Translations under genes and position numbers: made by a program
Shown here: positions 11,302 to 21,192 of the stretch, piece by piece
How the letters are laid out: each line of letters begins with the position of its first letter
Numbering within the stretch: position 1 is the first letter of the stretch
Notes under the pieces: generated by a model
What the model was told of the DNA's origin: nothing
What the model saw: the letters and a program-made list of their open reading frames with translations, nothing else
Database searches by the model: none
Source of the DNA: Parabacteroides sp. AM08-6
GTDB taxonomy: Bacteria > Bacteroidota > Bacteroidia > Bacteroidales > Tannerellaceae
DNA length: 64,000 nt
NCBI RefSeq assembly: GCF_003473295.1
Contig: NZ_QRMP01000016.1
Location: 13,339 to 77,338, forward strand
Reading direction: 5' to 3'

Positions 11302-11336
11302 TAAAAAAGAGGACCCGAAAAGGCCCTCTTTTTTAT
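11302..11336 (+). terminator. Terminator between the TPR gene and rseP
   Basis: An A-rich stem ending agagg pairs with cctct followed by a T-run (aaaaagagg ... ccctcttttt). It lies 20 bp after the TPR gene stop. The A-run/T-run symmetry would also allow it to act on leftward rseP transcription. Confidence 0.75.
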
Positions 11337-11357
11337 TTCCTACACCAAAGAAATCTC

Positions 11358-12686
11358 CTATTTAAAGAAGAAACGAACCAAGTCGTTTCCATTTGCATAA
11401 ATCAATAAAGCAAACAAAAGGAACATTCCTGTGATTTGAGCATATTCAAGAAATTTGTCGCTTGGCTTACGACGAGCAATTACCTCATAAAGCAAGAACA
11501 TCACATGTCCGCCATCCAATGCCGGAATAGGTAAGATGTTCATAAAGGCCAAGATAATGGAAAGAAATGCCGTACGCTGCCAAAATATTTTCCAATCCCA
11601 TTGCGAAGGAAACAAACCGCCGATAGTCCCGAATCCACCCAGATTGGAGGCACCTTCTTTCGTAAAGACATATTTCATGTCATTTACATAGCCCTTCAGC
11701 GTGTTTACCCCTAATTGAATACCCGCAGGGAAGGATTCGAAGAAACCATACTTACGGGTAACCGTTTGATACAATTCACCCGGCAACATGGCATATACGC
11801 CCATTTTACCAGCCGTATCGGTACGTAAACTCAGGGAAGCCGGCATACCATCCCGATAATAACCAATTGTTATCTCAGTGTCCTTATTTTTGGCCAGAAT
11901 AGCCGAAACATCATCAAATGTAGGGGTTATCACTCCATTGATGGAAACGATGCTGTCTTTGGGCTGTAAACCGGCTAAAGCGGCCGGAGAACTGTTCCCG
12001 TCCACTTCGCGTACGACCATTGGGAAACGGAACGGATCGGCAAAGCCTTTTTTATCGCGCATCACGCGCTGCATCATATCGCCCGGCATAGAAATAACCG
12101 TTTCCACTCCATCACGTAGAACAGTCACTGTTTTTGCTTCAACAACCTGACGAAAACTTTCTTCCCCAAAACGTTCTAATTCGACATCATCAGCTTTCAA
12201 AAGAATATCTCCGTCATGAAAACCGACTTCTTGGAAAGTTTCGCTGTAATTCATACCAGCCTTCATATTCTTCAAAGGCAGATACGTGTCTCCCCAAGCA
12301 TAAAGAATCATCGAATAAATAAACAATGCCAACAGGAAATTGAATACAACCCCTGCAACCATAATCATCAATCGCTGTCCGGCAGGTTTCGAGCGAAATT
12401 CATAAGGCTGGGGCGGCTGTGCCATTTGCTCCTTGTCCATACTTTCGTCTATCATACCTGATATCTTGCAATAACCACCTAAAGGCAGCCAGCCGATACC
12501 ATATTCAGTATCGCTATTTTTCGGTTTAAACTTAAAAAGTGAAAACCACGGGTCGAAAAAAAGGTAGAATTTCTCCACCCGCACTTTAAAAATACGGGCG
12601 AAAATAAAATGCCCGAACTCGTGGACCAGCACTAAAATTGACAAACTCAAAATAAGTTGTAGTGCCTTAATTAAAAATGTTTCCAT
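11358..12686 (-). CDS. rseP: Site-2 intramembrane protease RseP
   Basis: A 442-residue M50 zinc metalloprotease. HEFGH at residues 22-26 in the first membrane helix supplies the zinc ligands and catalytic Glu, and ALDGGHVMFLLYE near the C-terminus supplies the third ligand. Two PDZ-like stretches lie between (GFHDGDILLKADDVELE and ALAGLQPKDSIVSINGV). It should cleave anti-sigma factors or signal-peptide remnants within the membrane. It is the last gene of the leftward operon, 67 bp after dxr; dxr-rseP is a common pairing. Confidence 0.93.
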   Translation of the reverse strand: METFLIKALQLILSLSILVLVHEFGHFIFARIFKVRVEKFYLFFDPWFSLFKFKPKNSDTEYGIGWLPLGGYCKISGMIDESMDKEQMAQPPQPYEFRSKPAGQRLMIMVAGVVFNFLLALFIYSMILYAWGDTYLPLKNMKAGMNYSETFQEVGFHDGDILLKADDVELERFGEESFRQVVEAKTVTVLRDGVETVISMPGDMMQRVMRDKKGFADPFRFPMVVREVDGNSSPAALAGLQPKDSIVSINGVITPTFDDVSAILAKNKDTEITIGYYRDGMPASLSLRTDTAGKMGVYAMLPGELYQTVTRKYGFFESFPAGIQLGVNTLKGYVNDMKYVFTKEGASNLGGFGTIGGLFPSQWDWKIFWQRTAFLSIILAFMNILPIPALDGGHVMFLLYEVIARRKPSDKFLEYAQITGMFLLFALLIYANGNDLVRFFFK

Positions 12687-12753
12687 TTATTGTTTCTAAT
12701 TTATTTTACTGTTAAAACATTTTGGCTACCGGATACCGGCAGTCCGTTTACAA

Positions 12754-13902
12754 CTAAAAAAAGGTTGCGGCTATCCGCCTGGCTTCCGCATCCGTCTCCA
12801 CATAATCTTCATAAGCAGGAGTTGTAATGAAAGATGCCTTTTCCATTGTTTTTTCTATTACCTCACTCATTTGCAGGAAACCAATCTTATCCTGCAGGAA
12901 AGCAGCAACTACCACTTCGTTGGCTGCATTCAGAATACAAGGCATATTTCCTCCCTTGCGAACAGCTTCGAAAGCAAACGCCAGATTACGGAAACGTTCC
13001 ATATCCGGTTCCTCAAAAGTGAGAGTCGAATATTGCCCGAAATCCAAACGGGGTGCTTTACTCTGCAAACGCTTCGGATAAGAAAAAGCATAGCTGATAG
13101 GCAATTTCATATCCGGAATACCCAATTGAGCGATTACGGCACCATCCTCAAACTGAACCATGGAATGAATAACCGACTGCGGATGCACGACAACTTGTAT
13201 CTGTCCGGGTGTAACTCCAAACAGCCATTTAGCTTCAATCATTTCAAATCCTTTATTCATCATGGAAGCAGAATCAATTGTAATTTTAGCTCCCATCTGC
13301 CAATTCGGATGCTTCAAAGCCTGTACTTTTGTCACTTGTGCCAGTTCATCCTTTGTTTTCGTCCGGAAAGGACCGCCCGATGCCGTAAGCAGTATCTTTT
13401 CCACAGAATTCTCCCATTCTCCGGCTAAACACTGAAAAATAGCAGAATGTTCAGAATCGACCGGAAGGATAGGAACTTTATATTCAGCAGCTAAGGCTGT
13501 AACCAACTCACCGGCAACAACCAAAGTCTCTTTATTGGCCAAAGCAATAGCTTTACCCGCTTTAATAGCAGAAATGGTAGGCCTAAGACCGGCATAACCG
13601 ACCATGGCTGTCAATACCATATCAATCGGCTCCGATTGCACCACTTGAGCTATTGCTTCCGAACCTGCCCAAACCTTGATAGGAAGGTCTTCCAACGCCT
13701 CCTTCAGTTCCGGATATTTCTGTTCATTGGCAATAACAACCACTTCGGGCATATATTTACGTGCCTGATTAATCAATAAATCAACCTGATTGTTGGCTGT
13801 CAACGCATATACTTCAAAAAGGTCAGGATGTTCGCTTACCACTTCCAGCGCCTGTGTTCCGATAGAGCCTGTCGAGCCCAATATGGCTAAATTTCTTTTC
13901 AT
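12754..13902 (-). CDS. dxr: 1-deoxy-D-xylulose 5-phosphate reductoisomerase
   Basis: A 382-residue NADPH-dependent enzyme for the second step of the MEP isoprenoid pathway. It has the N-terminal Rossmann motif LAILGSTGSIGTQALEV, ALANKETLVVAGE, LPVDSEHSAIFQCL with the metal-binding Asp and Glu, TASGGPFR, ATFFxx-type C-terminus, and WQMGAKITIDSASMMNKGFEMIEA. The length is normal. It lies 5 bp after the M23 peptidase gene in the same operon. Confidence 0.96.
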   Translation of the reverse strand: MKRNLAILGSTGSIGTQALEVVSEHPDLFEVYALTANNQVDLLINQARKYMPEVVVIANEQKYPELKEALEDLPIKVWAGSEAIAQVVQSEPIDMVLTAMVGYAGLRPTISAIKAGKAIALANKETLVVAGELVTALAAEYKVPILPVDSEHSAIFQCLAGEWENSVEKILLTASGGPFRTKTKDELAQVTKVQALKHPNWQMGAKITIDSASMMNKGFEMIEAKWLFGVTPGQIQVVVHPQSVIHSMVQFEDGAVIAQLGIPDMKLPISYAFSYPKRLQSKAPRLDFGQYSTLTFEEPDMERFRNLAFAFEAVRKGGNMPCILNAANEVVVAAFLQDKIGFLQMSEVIEKTMEKASFITTPAYEDYVETDAEARRIAATFF

Positions 13903-13907
13903 GAATA

Positions 13908-14780
13908 TTAAAAAGCTATATATTCTTCGGGATTGACCGGATTACCTTTATACCACAACTCGAAATGAAGGTGCGGACCGGTCGATAATTTCCCTGTATT
14001 ACCTACTAAAGCAATAGCTTCTCCGGCAACCACACGGTCTCCGATTTCCTTCAGTAATAGTTCGTTATGTTTATAAATAGATAAGAAGCCATTTTTATGC
14101 TGAACCTGGATAACATTGCCGGAATTCGGGTCGAAACCGGCAAAAGTAACAGTACCATCCAGTGTTGCAAGCACACTCTCTTTAGGTGCTGCGACCAAAT
14201 CTACACCAAAATGGCGTGCATCCGCCTCATAATGAGAAGAGACTATCCCATTTACAGGTTTATAGAAAAAAACACCGTCTGTCGGAACCGGATTAGGGTC
14301 CAATACAGCCAAATTATATTTTTCAGCTTCTTCAAATTCCTTTACATATTCCGCTTCCTGTTTACTGCGAGGTATCTCAAAATCCGCCTGCGTACGAGCC
14401 AAAGAATCTATATTACGGATGGAATCGACCGACATTGTCCCGGAAAGAATACCGGCAACATTATCCAGATACAATTTATGGATTTGCAACATTCGTTCCA
14501 GCGAGTCGGCTCGAAGGGTATTTTGCATAATCTCTTTACGCACTTCCACATCCAGGTATCCCGGCAAATAGTTTCGTATCGGGGTTTTAATAATAATCAA
14601 AGCTGTAAAAGCTATCAGAAGAAAAGCGAACAGTGCCAGCATGGCAAATGCGGACAGTCGTGACAAACGGAACGACCAGACTTCTTCCAATGTACCTTCA
14701 TTAAAAAAGGACAGCTTATATTTGAAGCGAATCCGATGCCAGAATGACTTTTTATTTGTACTTCGTTGCTTTTTTGCCAT
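13908..14780 (-). CDS. M23-family membrane-anchored peptidase
   Basis: A 290-residue protein. A basic cytoplasmic tail of about 42 residues precedes one membrane helix (AFAMLALFAFLLIAFTALIII), then a helical region (80-170), then a LytM/M23 domain from about residue 185. The zinc site is visible as HFGVDL (His and Asp) and HLHFELWYKG (His-x-His), so a D,D-endopeptidase acting on peptidoglycan is plausible. It lies between rimM and dxr with short gaps. Confidence 0.9.
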   Translation of the reverse strand: MAKKQRSTNKKSFWHRIRFKYKLSFFNEGTLEEVWSFRLSRLSAFAMLALFAFLLIAFTALIIIKTPIRNYLPGYLDVEVRKEIMQNTLRADSLERMLQIHKLYLDNVAGILSGTMSVDSIRNIDSLARTQADFEIPRSKQEAEYVKEFEEAEKYNLAVLDPNPVPTDGVFFYKPVNGIVSSHYEADARHFGVDLVAAPKESVLATLDGTVTFAGFDPNSGNVIQVQHKNGFLSIYKHNELLLKEIGDRVVAGEAIALVGNTGKLSTGPHLHFELWYKGNPVNPEEYIAF

Positions 14781-14796
14781 GTGTTTTTTATCAATT

Positions 14797-15318
14797 TCAT
14801 AAATCCAGCAAACCTTCCGGTACGGAAACGGTCAGCTTTTTATTTTCATGATCTGCCGAAAGAATCAGTTCCTCGGCAGCCGGCAATAAAATATCTTCTC
14901 CTTGGTGAGAAATCTGAAGAAGAACATTAATTGTCGACTCATCGACATCAGTTATTGTTCCTAACTCACCGTATTTATCGTCTACGACTATATAACCGAT
15001 AAAGCTATCCCAAGTCATATTCCCCATCAGGTCATCTTCATCCATTTCATCCAGCGGGTAAAAAACTTCACGACCTGCAAATTCACGGGCAGCCCGTTCG
15101 TCATCTACATTTTTAAGTTTCAGCAAAATAACCGTATCTGTTTTATAACGATAATCTTCAACAAAGAAAGGGACTAAAATACCCTCTATCTCACACACGA
15201 TATAAGCATCGTCGGAATCCTCAAAAACGTCACTGTTCGTCACGAGTGCAATTTCCCCTTTTATGCCATGAGGCTTGGCGAACTGTCCTATTTTGAATAC
15301 ATCTTCTTTTCTTATCAT
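14797..15318 (-). CDS. rimM: 16S rRNA processing protein RimM
   Basis: A 173-residue ribosome maturation factor for the 30S head. The N-terminal RimM domain shows IGQFAKPHGIKGEIAL, and the C-terminal PRC-barrel shows WDSFIGYIVVDDKYGELGTI and DILLPAAEELI. The length is standard. It lies 11 bp after murA and 16 bp before the M23 peptidase gene. Confidence 0.94.
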   Translation of the reverse strand: MIRKEDVFKIGQFAKPHGIKGEIALVTNSDVFEDSDDAYIVCEIEGILVPFFVEDYRYKTDTVILLKLKNVDDERAAREFAGREVFYPLDEMDEDDLMGNMTWDSFIGYIVVDDKYGELGTITDVDESTINVLLQISHQGEDILLPAAEELILSADHENKKLTVSVPEGLLDL

Positions 15319-15329
15319 CGCATGAATAT

Positions 15330-16634
15330 TTACAGACGGGTTATACGTGCTCCGATACTATTCAATCGTTTGTCAATATTTTGATACCCACGGTCTATCT
15401 GGTCAATATTATGAATATGACTGATACCATCCGCACTCATAGCTGCTATCAGCAATGCAATACCGGCGCGGATATCAGGCGATACCATATTGGAACCACG
15501 TAAACGAAAGCGATTCCCCAATCCAATCACCGTAGCCCGGTGCGGGTCACAAAGGATAATCTGCGCTCCCATATCTATCAGTTTATCAACAAAAAACAGA
15601 CGGCTTTCAAACATTTTCTGATGAATCAAGACACTGCCAACGGCCTGAGTTGCCACAACCAGAAAAACACTCAACAAATCCGGAGTCAGTCCCGGCCACG
15701 GTGCATCGGCAATTGTCATGATTGAACCATCGATAAAAGTATCTATCTGATACGAATCATGCGTAGGAATATGAATATCATCCCCAACCTGCTCCACTGT
15801 AATACCGAGCCGGCGAAACGATTCCGGAATAATCCCCAGCATATCGTAACCTGTATTTTTTATTGTAATATCCGAACCAGTCATGGCAGCCATACCGATA
15901 AAACTGCCGACTTCAATCATATCCGGCAAAATCGTATGCGTCGTACCGCCCAGACATTCCACACCTTCGATTGTCAGAAGATTGGAACCAACTCCCGAAA
16001 TACGGGCCCCCATCCGGTTCAACATAGAGGAAAGTTGTTGCAAATAAGGTTCACAAGCTGCGTTATAGATAGTCGTTTTACCTTCAGCTAACACGGCTGC
16101 CATCAAAATATTGGCTGTACCTGTCACTGAAGCCTCATCCAATAGCATATAAGTACCTTTCAAGCGTTTCGCCTCAATTTCGTACAATTGACGTTCGGCA
16201 TCATAGCCAAAACAAGCTCCCAATTTCTGGATACCTACAAAATGTGTATCCAAACGACGACGGCCAATCTTGTCTCCTCCCGGCTTCGGTATCAACGCCT
16301 TGCCGAAACGGGCAACCAGCGGTCCCACAATCATCACCGAGCCACGAAGTGAACCGCTTTTACGGATAAAATCTTCGGTTTGCAAATAATTAAGGTCGAT
16401 ATCGTCAGCTTGAAAAGTATAAGTATCAGCAGACGGATGTTCCACCTTTACACACATATCGCGCAAAAGCTGTATCAGGTTGTTCACATCCAAAATATCA
16501 GGTACATTATGAATAGTCACCTTTTCCGGAGTAAGCAGTGTCGCACAAATAACCTGCAAGGCCTCATTTTTAGCACCTTGAGGAATAATCTCTCCGGACA
16601 ATCTGCAACCTCCTTCTATGACAAAAGAACTCAT
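15330..16634 (-). CDS. murA: UDP-N-acetylglucosamine 1-carboxyvinyltransferase
   Basis: A 434-residue enzyme for the first committed step of peptidoglycan synthesis, transfer of enolpyruvate to UDP-GlcNAc. It shows the EPSP-synthase-type inside-out repeats, with GAKNEALQVICATLLT at the N-terminus and SLRGSVMIVGPLVARFGKA. The loop that normally carries the PEP-binding Cys of MurA reads GGDKIGRRRLDTHF and the following block, with no obvious Cys at the usual place (RPVDLHLKGLEALGA-type region). ATG overlaps the stop of the DUF4290 gene (ATGA), so the two are translationally coupled. Confidence 0.93.
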   Translation of the reverse strand: MSSFVIEGGCRLSGEIIPQGAKNEALQVICATLLTPEKVTIHNVPDILDVNNLIQLLRDMCVKVEHPSADTYTFQADDIDLNYLQTEDFIRKSGSLRGSVMIVGPLVARFGKALIPKPGGDKIGRRRLDTHFVGIQKLGACFGYDAERQLYEIEAKRLKGTYMLLDEASVTGTANILMAAVLAEGKTTIYNAACEPYLQQLSSMLNRMGARISGVGSNLLTIEGVECLGGTTHTILPDMIEVGSFIGMAAMTGSDITIKNTGYDMLGIIPESFRRLGITVEQVGDDIHIPTHDSYQIDTFIDGSIMTIADAPWPGLTPDLLSVFLVVATQAVGSVLIHQKMFESRLFFVDKLIDMGAQIILCDPHRATVIGLGNRFRLRGSNMVSPDIRAGIALLIAAMSADGISHIHNIDQIDRGYQNIDKRLNSIGARITRL

Positions 16635-17239
16635 CTGCCTTTACGCGTATAATTTTTCTTATTGTTATTATTGTTGTTGTTACGAGCCAGAATATCACGG
16701 CTTTCCGCCAGTTTATGCACTTCTTCATCCAGTACAATCTGTCCATCGGAAAGTTCATCCAAATCTTTAAATATTTTACGGTCGTCGACAGACTCCTTAT
16801 TCCAAGTCAGGAACGACTTCTTCATCTGAGTGGCAAGTAGTTTAATCAATAAATCCTTCTCTGCTCCGGGTTCAAATTCCGTAGCCTTACGTATCATCAG
16901 TTCAAGTGTTTTTCCATAATGCCGATAACGGATACGGGAATTATTATACGGTAAACGTGGCGGACGGGAATACAAATCTTCTTTCTTTATAATTTCATAC
17001 GGATAATCGATATCCAATTTGAAATCTGCCATAATAGCGAGGTGATCCCACAATATATGCTTAAAATCATTTACATCACGCAAATGAGGGAACATATTAC
17101 CCATGATGTTTATAATAGAGTCGGCACAGCGTTTACGTTCTTCTCTGTCCTGAATAGTCACGCAATAGTCTACCATATTCTGAATATTACGTCCGTATTC
17201 GGGCATAACCAATTTTTTTTCTTCTGTATTATATTTCAT
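16631..17239 (-). CDS. DUF4290 protein
   Basis: A 202-residue Bacteroidetes-specific protein of unknown function. ATG 17239 is chosen because the mature-type sequence (MKYNTEEKKLVMPEYGRNI) begins there and a promoter lies just upstream; the longer open frame to 17362 runs through a hairpin. It is helical with no signal or membrane segment. The C-terminus is a run of Asn then basic residues (NNNNNNKKNYTRKGR), a low-complexity tail. Its stop overlaps the murA start, so it opens the murA-rimM-M23-dxr-rseP operon and may have a cell-envelope role (inference). Confidence 0.85.
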   Translation of the reverse strand: MKYNTEEKKLVMPEYGRNIQNMVDYCVTIQDREERKRCADSIINIMGNMFPHLRDVNDFKHILWDHLAIMADFKLDIDYPYEIIKKEDLYSRPPRLPYNNSRIRYRHYGKTLELMIRKATEFEPGAEKDLLIKLLATQMKKSFLTWNKESVDDRKIFKDLDELSDGQIVLDEEVHKLAESRDILARNNNNNNNKKNYTRKGR

Positions 17240-17259
17240 TATTTCTTCTGTTAGTCCGG

Positions 17260-17290
17260 CAAAGTTACAGATTATAATTGACTTAAACAA
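17260..17290 (-). promoter_or_regulatory. Promoter of the DUF4290-murA-rseP operon
   Basis: On the minus strand TTG (17290-17288) is followed after 20 bases by TAACTTTG (17267-17260), matching the Bacteroidetes -33/-7 pattern. The start codon at 17239 lies 20 bases further on, giving a very short leader. Confidence 0.7.
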
Positions 17291-17350
17291 TATAAGCGTT
17301 TGAAGGCATCCGGCAATATGTCCGCGTTTAAGAATATTTGATAAAGAAAC

Positions 17351-17389
17351 GAGGTTGTTCAAAGTTATATAACTTTTTTGAACAACCTC
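17351..17389. terminator. Long hairpin between the GH2 gene and the DUF4290 operon
   Basis: gaggttgttcaaa (17351-17363) pairs perfectly with tttgaacaacctc (17377-17389), enclosing a smaller gttatataac palindrome. It lies about 75 bp after the stop of the leftward GH2 gene and is best read as its terminator, although the T-tract on the minus strand is weak (gtttcttt). Confidence 0.6.
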
Positions 17390-17462
17390 ATTTCCATAAG
17401 ATGCAAGCTTTCGCCGGCATAATCTATTCTCTTTTCGCTCTATGTCGCGAATGTTTCAGCTA

Positions 17463-19319
17463 TTACTCCGTTCCCGGTTGTTTACTGAAAATCGCATGAA
17501 TACGCTTCATGTCGAACTTTGGTTTACGGTCATAATAATAAATACCGTTTTGTTCCTGTTCCACATCTGTCAGCTGTGTATAACAATAGCCCCAAACATC
17601 CTGGGATAGAGACAGGACCGCATTCACCTGGCCTTCCAGACGCGCATAAAATTCATCGAGGGAACGAGGCGGTTCACCATATCCCCAAGAAGTATTCTGA
17701 GCACTCTGCATCTGTTGCGACGGGTTCCATTTTATTCCACCGAATTCATCTAACAGATAAGGCATATCTTTCTTATACTCAGGGAATACGTACTGGTCGG
17801 TATATTTCAGCCCGTTAAAGCCTATATTCTTCGGCATCAGCTGGATTTCCCATCTGGGCGTTCCGGACATATTGCCATTGTTGTACACCTGCTCTTTCAG
17901 CTTGACCGGATCTTGTTCGTAATTATGGCTTGTCCAGATATCCGTAGCGACGTGTACCCCTCCACTTGCTCCGTGGAACGGACGAGTGGGGTCTATCAGC
18001 TTGGTAATATTATACAAATCGTGCATCAGGCGCGGATATTGAATACGATCCGGCCAAAATTCCTCATTTGTAGGTGTCCATATCAAAAGAGACGGATGAT
18101 TACGGTCGCGTTGAACAATTTCAGTCCACTCGGCAATAAAATTACGAGCCACTTCAATGTCATTGCAATCCATTCCCCAACTGGAAGCTTCCCCCCAAGT
18201 CAGATACCCCATCTTATCCGCCCAATAGTAGAAACGTTCTTCGAAAACTTTCTGATGCAAACGCGCTCCGTTGAAACCGGCTTCCATCGACAATTCGATA
18301 TCACGTTTCAGTGCCTCATCGCTCGGAGCAGTCCAGATTCCATCAGGATAAAAACCCTGATCCAACACCAAACGCTGATAATACGGCTTGTTGTTCAGAT
18401 AAATCTTATTCCCCTCGATATGGACTTTACGCATGCCAACATAGGCATTTACCACATCCACAACATGACCATTCTTATCCAGTACTTTGTATTCAACATC
18501 ATACAGGAACGGACTTTCAGGACTCCAAGTTTTCATCTTCTTCACCGGAAGGACTGCCGTCGACAAAGAGCTGGCGGTAACAGTCTGAGTAGAAACCGTT
18601 TTACCGTTATCTTTCAACGTCACCTGCAGTTTACCACCCAATTCCTTGTAGAAACGGGGACGTACCACCAGTTGTTGCTGGTCGATATCCGTCACGACCT
18701 GTACAGACTGTAAACCTTCCGGATGTACGGCCTCCATCCAAACCGTCTGCCAAATACCAGTTGTACGAGTATAGTTGCAGGCATAGGACTCGAATTGCAA
18801 GTTTTGTTTACCACCCGGTTGTTTAGTACTGCGTACATCGCTTTCCACATATACAACCAAACTATGTGTCTGCCCCGGTTTTACCAACGAAGTAATATCA
18901 ACGGAGAACGAAGAAGTTCCACCAAAATGGCGGGCGGCAAATACGCCGTCCACATAAATTTCCGATTTATAGAAAACTGCTCCGAAATTCAGCAAGATAT
19001 TCTTTCCGGTCCATTCCTGCGGAATCGTAATAGTACGCTGATACCAAAAATGATTGATAAAATCCTTATATCCCACTCCGGATAATTCGCTTTCCGGACA
19101 GAAAGGGACAATAATCTTTTTATCAAAACCTTTCGATTTATAGAACTCGCGTTCCAAGCCGGAACCGCTGAAATCGAACGAACAAGTCCATTCGCCGTTC
19201 AAATTAACCCAATCGGCACGTTCGAACTGAGGACGTGGATATTCAGAACGCGGAACAGCCCATAAAGCGGTTATGCAACAAAACAACAAAAAAGAAGCAA
19301 TGCTCAGTATTCGTTTCAT
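17463..19319 (-). CDS. GH2-family glycoside hydrolase
   Basis: A 618-residue exported enzyme with signal peptide MKRILSIASFLLFCCITALWA. The GH2 layout is a sugar-binding jelly roll (EYPRPQFERADWVNLNGEWTCSF, NFGAVFYKSEIYVDG), a beta-sandwich (about 220-320), and a TIM barrel (FNGARLHQKVFEERFYYWADKMG). The acid/base is the first Glu of TPTNEE (about Glu419) and the nucleophile is in LLDEFGG (about Glu525). The family removes beta-galactose, beta-glucuronic acid, beta-mannose or alpha-arabinose; the specificity here is not readable. It is the last gene of a four-gene operon. Confidence 0.9.
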   Translation of the reverse strand: MKRILSIASFLLFCCITALWAVPRSEYPRPQFERADWVNLNGEWTCSFDFSGSGLEREFYKSKGFDKKIIVPFCPESELSGVGYKDFINHFWYQRTITIPQEWTGKNILLNFGAVFYKSEIYVDGVFAARHFGGTSSFSVDITSLVKPGQTHSLVVYVESDVRSTKQPGGKQNLQFESYACNYTRTTGIWQTVWMEAVHPEGLQSVQVVTDIDQQQLVVRPRFYKELGGKLQVTLKDNGKTVSTQTVTASSLSTAVLPVKKMKTWSPESPFLYDVEYKVLDKNGHVVDVVNAYVGMRKVHIEGNKIYLNNKPYYQRLVLDQGFYPDGIWTAPSDEALKRDIELSMEAGFNGARLHQKVFEERFYYWADKMGYLTWGEASSWGMDCNDIEVARNFIAEWTEIVQRDRNHPSLLIWTPTNEEFWPDRIQYPRLMHDLYNITKLIDPTRPFHGASGGVHVATDIWTSHNYEQDPVKLKEQVYNNGNMSGTPRWEIQLMPKNIGFNGLKYTDQYVFPEYKKDMPYLLDEFGGIKWNPSQQMQSAQNTSWGYGEPPRSLDEFYARLEGQVNAVLSLSQDVWGYCYTQLTDVEQEQNGIYYYDRKPKFDMKRIHAIFSKQPGTE

Positions 19320-19338
19320 GATTGGATTATACTAAATG

Positions 19339-21153
19339 CTATTTAGACATTTCATTTATAACAGCCTGATTGGCTTTCTTCACGGCATCCTCATTAATCT
19401 TAATAACCTTACGGTCATATGTCATAAGGCCGTTTACTTCGCCTTCAACATCGGTTGTCTGCGTATATACAGCAGCAGAGAAACCACGCTTAACCAAGTC
19501 TTTCAGATGATTGGCATATTTAACATATTCGGCAGTTACCTCATCACCATTCTTGAACTGTATATAGCCCCAGTTACGTTTATTATTCCACCACAAATGG
19601 TTTTCCAAAGGTAAACCGATACCGCCATATTCACCTAAAACAGTTACGCGCTGCGCATCAAACAGGAACATATCGGGACCCGGATAATTATGCAAGTCCA
19701 AAATATCGCCGCAAGCACGATGGTTACCACCACTTGCCGGATTTATCAGACGAGAAGGATCGTAAGATTTTGTCCACGCCACAACTTTTTCCGTATCGAA
19801 CTGTCCCCATGCTTCGTTGAAAGGAACCCAAGTTACCACACTCGGATTAGACATACAGAAATCCATGATTTCTTTCCATTCCTGATAATAATTAGCTATA
19901 GACTCCGGAGTACGTTCCTTATCCGTACCACCTCCATAAACATGAGGCTGCCAATTATTGCCCATATCTCCGCTCGGCATATCCTGCCATACCAAAATAC
20001 CTTCTTTATCGCAATGATAATACCAACGGGCCGGTTCAACCTTTACGTGTTTACGAATCATATTGAAACCCCAATCCTTAGTCTTCTGAATATCATACAG
20101 CAAAGCCTCATCTGTCGGTGCAGTATACAGACCGTCAGGCCACCAACCTTGATCCAGCGGACCATATTGGAAGAGCGGCTTGTTGTTCAAGCACATACGC
20201 ATAATTCCATCTTTGTCGCGTGCCGCAGAAATCTTACGGAATGCAGTATAAGATTTTACTTCATCCAAAATCTTACCGTCTTTTGACAGAGAAACCTTCA
20301 TATCATATAGATAAGGGTCAGACGGACTCCATAAATTCGGGTTCTGAACTACCAAACGTAATTCTTTACCACTAATACCTTTAGCTGAAGCAACTACCTG
20401 GCCTTTATCCAGCAACTTTACCTCTACGATACCGGACGGGCAATTGCAAGAAGTGCCGACCGTCACATTCATTATATTGGTATCGATATTCGGAATCGCT
20501 TTGATAGACGTAATATGACCGGCAGCAACAGGTTCCAACCATACAGTCTGCCAAATACCGGTTACCGGAGTATACCAGATACCTTCCGGGCGAGAAGTTT
20601 GTTTTCCGCGCGGTTGGTAACCTCTATCACTCGGGTCCCAAACACGAACTACCAGCTTCTGATTGCTTTTCCCGTTCAGATAGGGAGTAATATTGAAAGA
20701 GAACGGAGTAAAACCGCCCTGATGCGAACCGATTAAAATATCATTGACAAAAACATCAGTCTTCCAGTCTACAGCACCGAAGTTCAAAATAACATCTTTG
20801 TTTTTCCAGTTAGAAGGGACAGAGAATGTACGTTTATACCACAATTCATTCTTGTCGCCAACTTCCTTCTGCACACCCGAAAGAGAAGATTCCACAGCAA
20901 AAGGGACCAAGATATTCCCATCAAACGTAGCCGGTTCAGCCTGTCCTACCGGCTTGATGGCATATTCCCATTCGCCATTCAGGTTCATCCAGTCCGCACG
21001 TTCCATCAAAGGACGCGGATACTCAGGCAATACATTCTTCGGATTAATCTGTTCCGCCCACTGTGTCTTAATCTTATCACCGGCAGGCTTCCACTGTGCT
21101 TGTGCACTCAACGTCAAAGCCAATGCACAACATGCCAATAAGGTCTTTTTCAT
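19339..21153 (-). CDS. GH2-family glycoside hydrolase
   Basis: A 604-residue exported enzyme with signal peptide MKKTLLACCALALTLSAQA. It has an N-terminal jelly roll (EYPRPLMERADWMNLNGEWEYAI), a beta-sandwich, and a catalytic barrel. The acid/base is Glu447 in WVPFNEAWGQF and the nucleophile is Glu508 in LGEYGGIG. The C-terminus has the typical SAAVYTQTTDVEGEVNGLMTYD block, and a decayed copy of the same block occurs at 29111-29230. It lies 39 bp after the GH43 gene and 19 bp before a second GH2. The two GH2 proteins are clearly different, so they probably cut different linkages. Confidence 0.92.
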   Translation of the reverse strand: MKKTLLACCALALTLSAQAQWKPAGDKIKTQWAEQINPKNVLPEYPRPLMERADWMNLNGEWEYAIKPVGQAEPATFDGNILVPFAVESSLSGVQKEVGDKNELWYKRTFSVPSNWKNKDVILNFGAVDWKTDVFVNDILIGSHQGGFTPFSFNITPYLNGKSNQKLVVRVWDPSDRGYQPRGKQTSRPEGIWYTPVTGIWQTVWLEPVAAGHITSIKAIPNIDTNIMNVTVGTSCNCPSGIVEVKLLDKGQVVASAKGISGKELRLVVQNPNLWSPSDPYLYDMKVSLSKDGKILDEVKSYTAFRKISAARDKDGIMRMCLNNKPLFQYGPLDQGWWPDGLYTAPTDEALLYDIQKTKDWGFNMIRKHVKVEPARWYYHCDKEGILVWQDMPSGDMGNNWQPHVYGGGTDKERTPESIANYYQEWKEIMDFCMSNPSVVTWVPFNEAWGQFDTEKVVAWTKSYDPSRLINPASGGNHRACGDILDLHNYPGPDMFLFDAQRVTVLGEYGGIGLPLENHLWWNNKRNWGYIQFKNGDEVTAEYVKYANHLKDLVKRGFSAAVYTQTTDVEGEVNGLMTYDRKVIKINEDAVKKANQAVINEMSK

Positions 21154-21192
21154 GATAACTTAATTTATTATTTATACTTAGTAAATTTCTAT

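Noticed and set aside
15330..16634. Claim that MurA lacks its PEP-binding Cys as a notable finding
   Set aside because: Many MurA proteins carry Asp in that loop naturally, and the alignment by eye is not certain.
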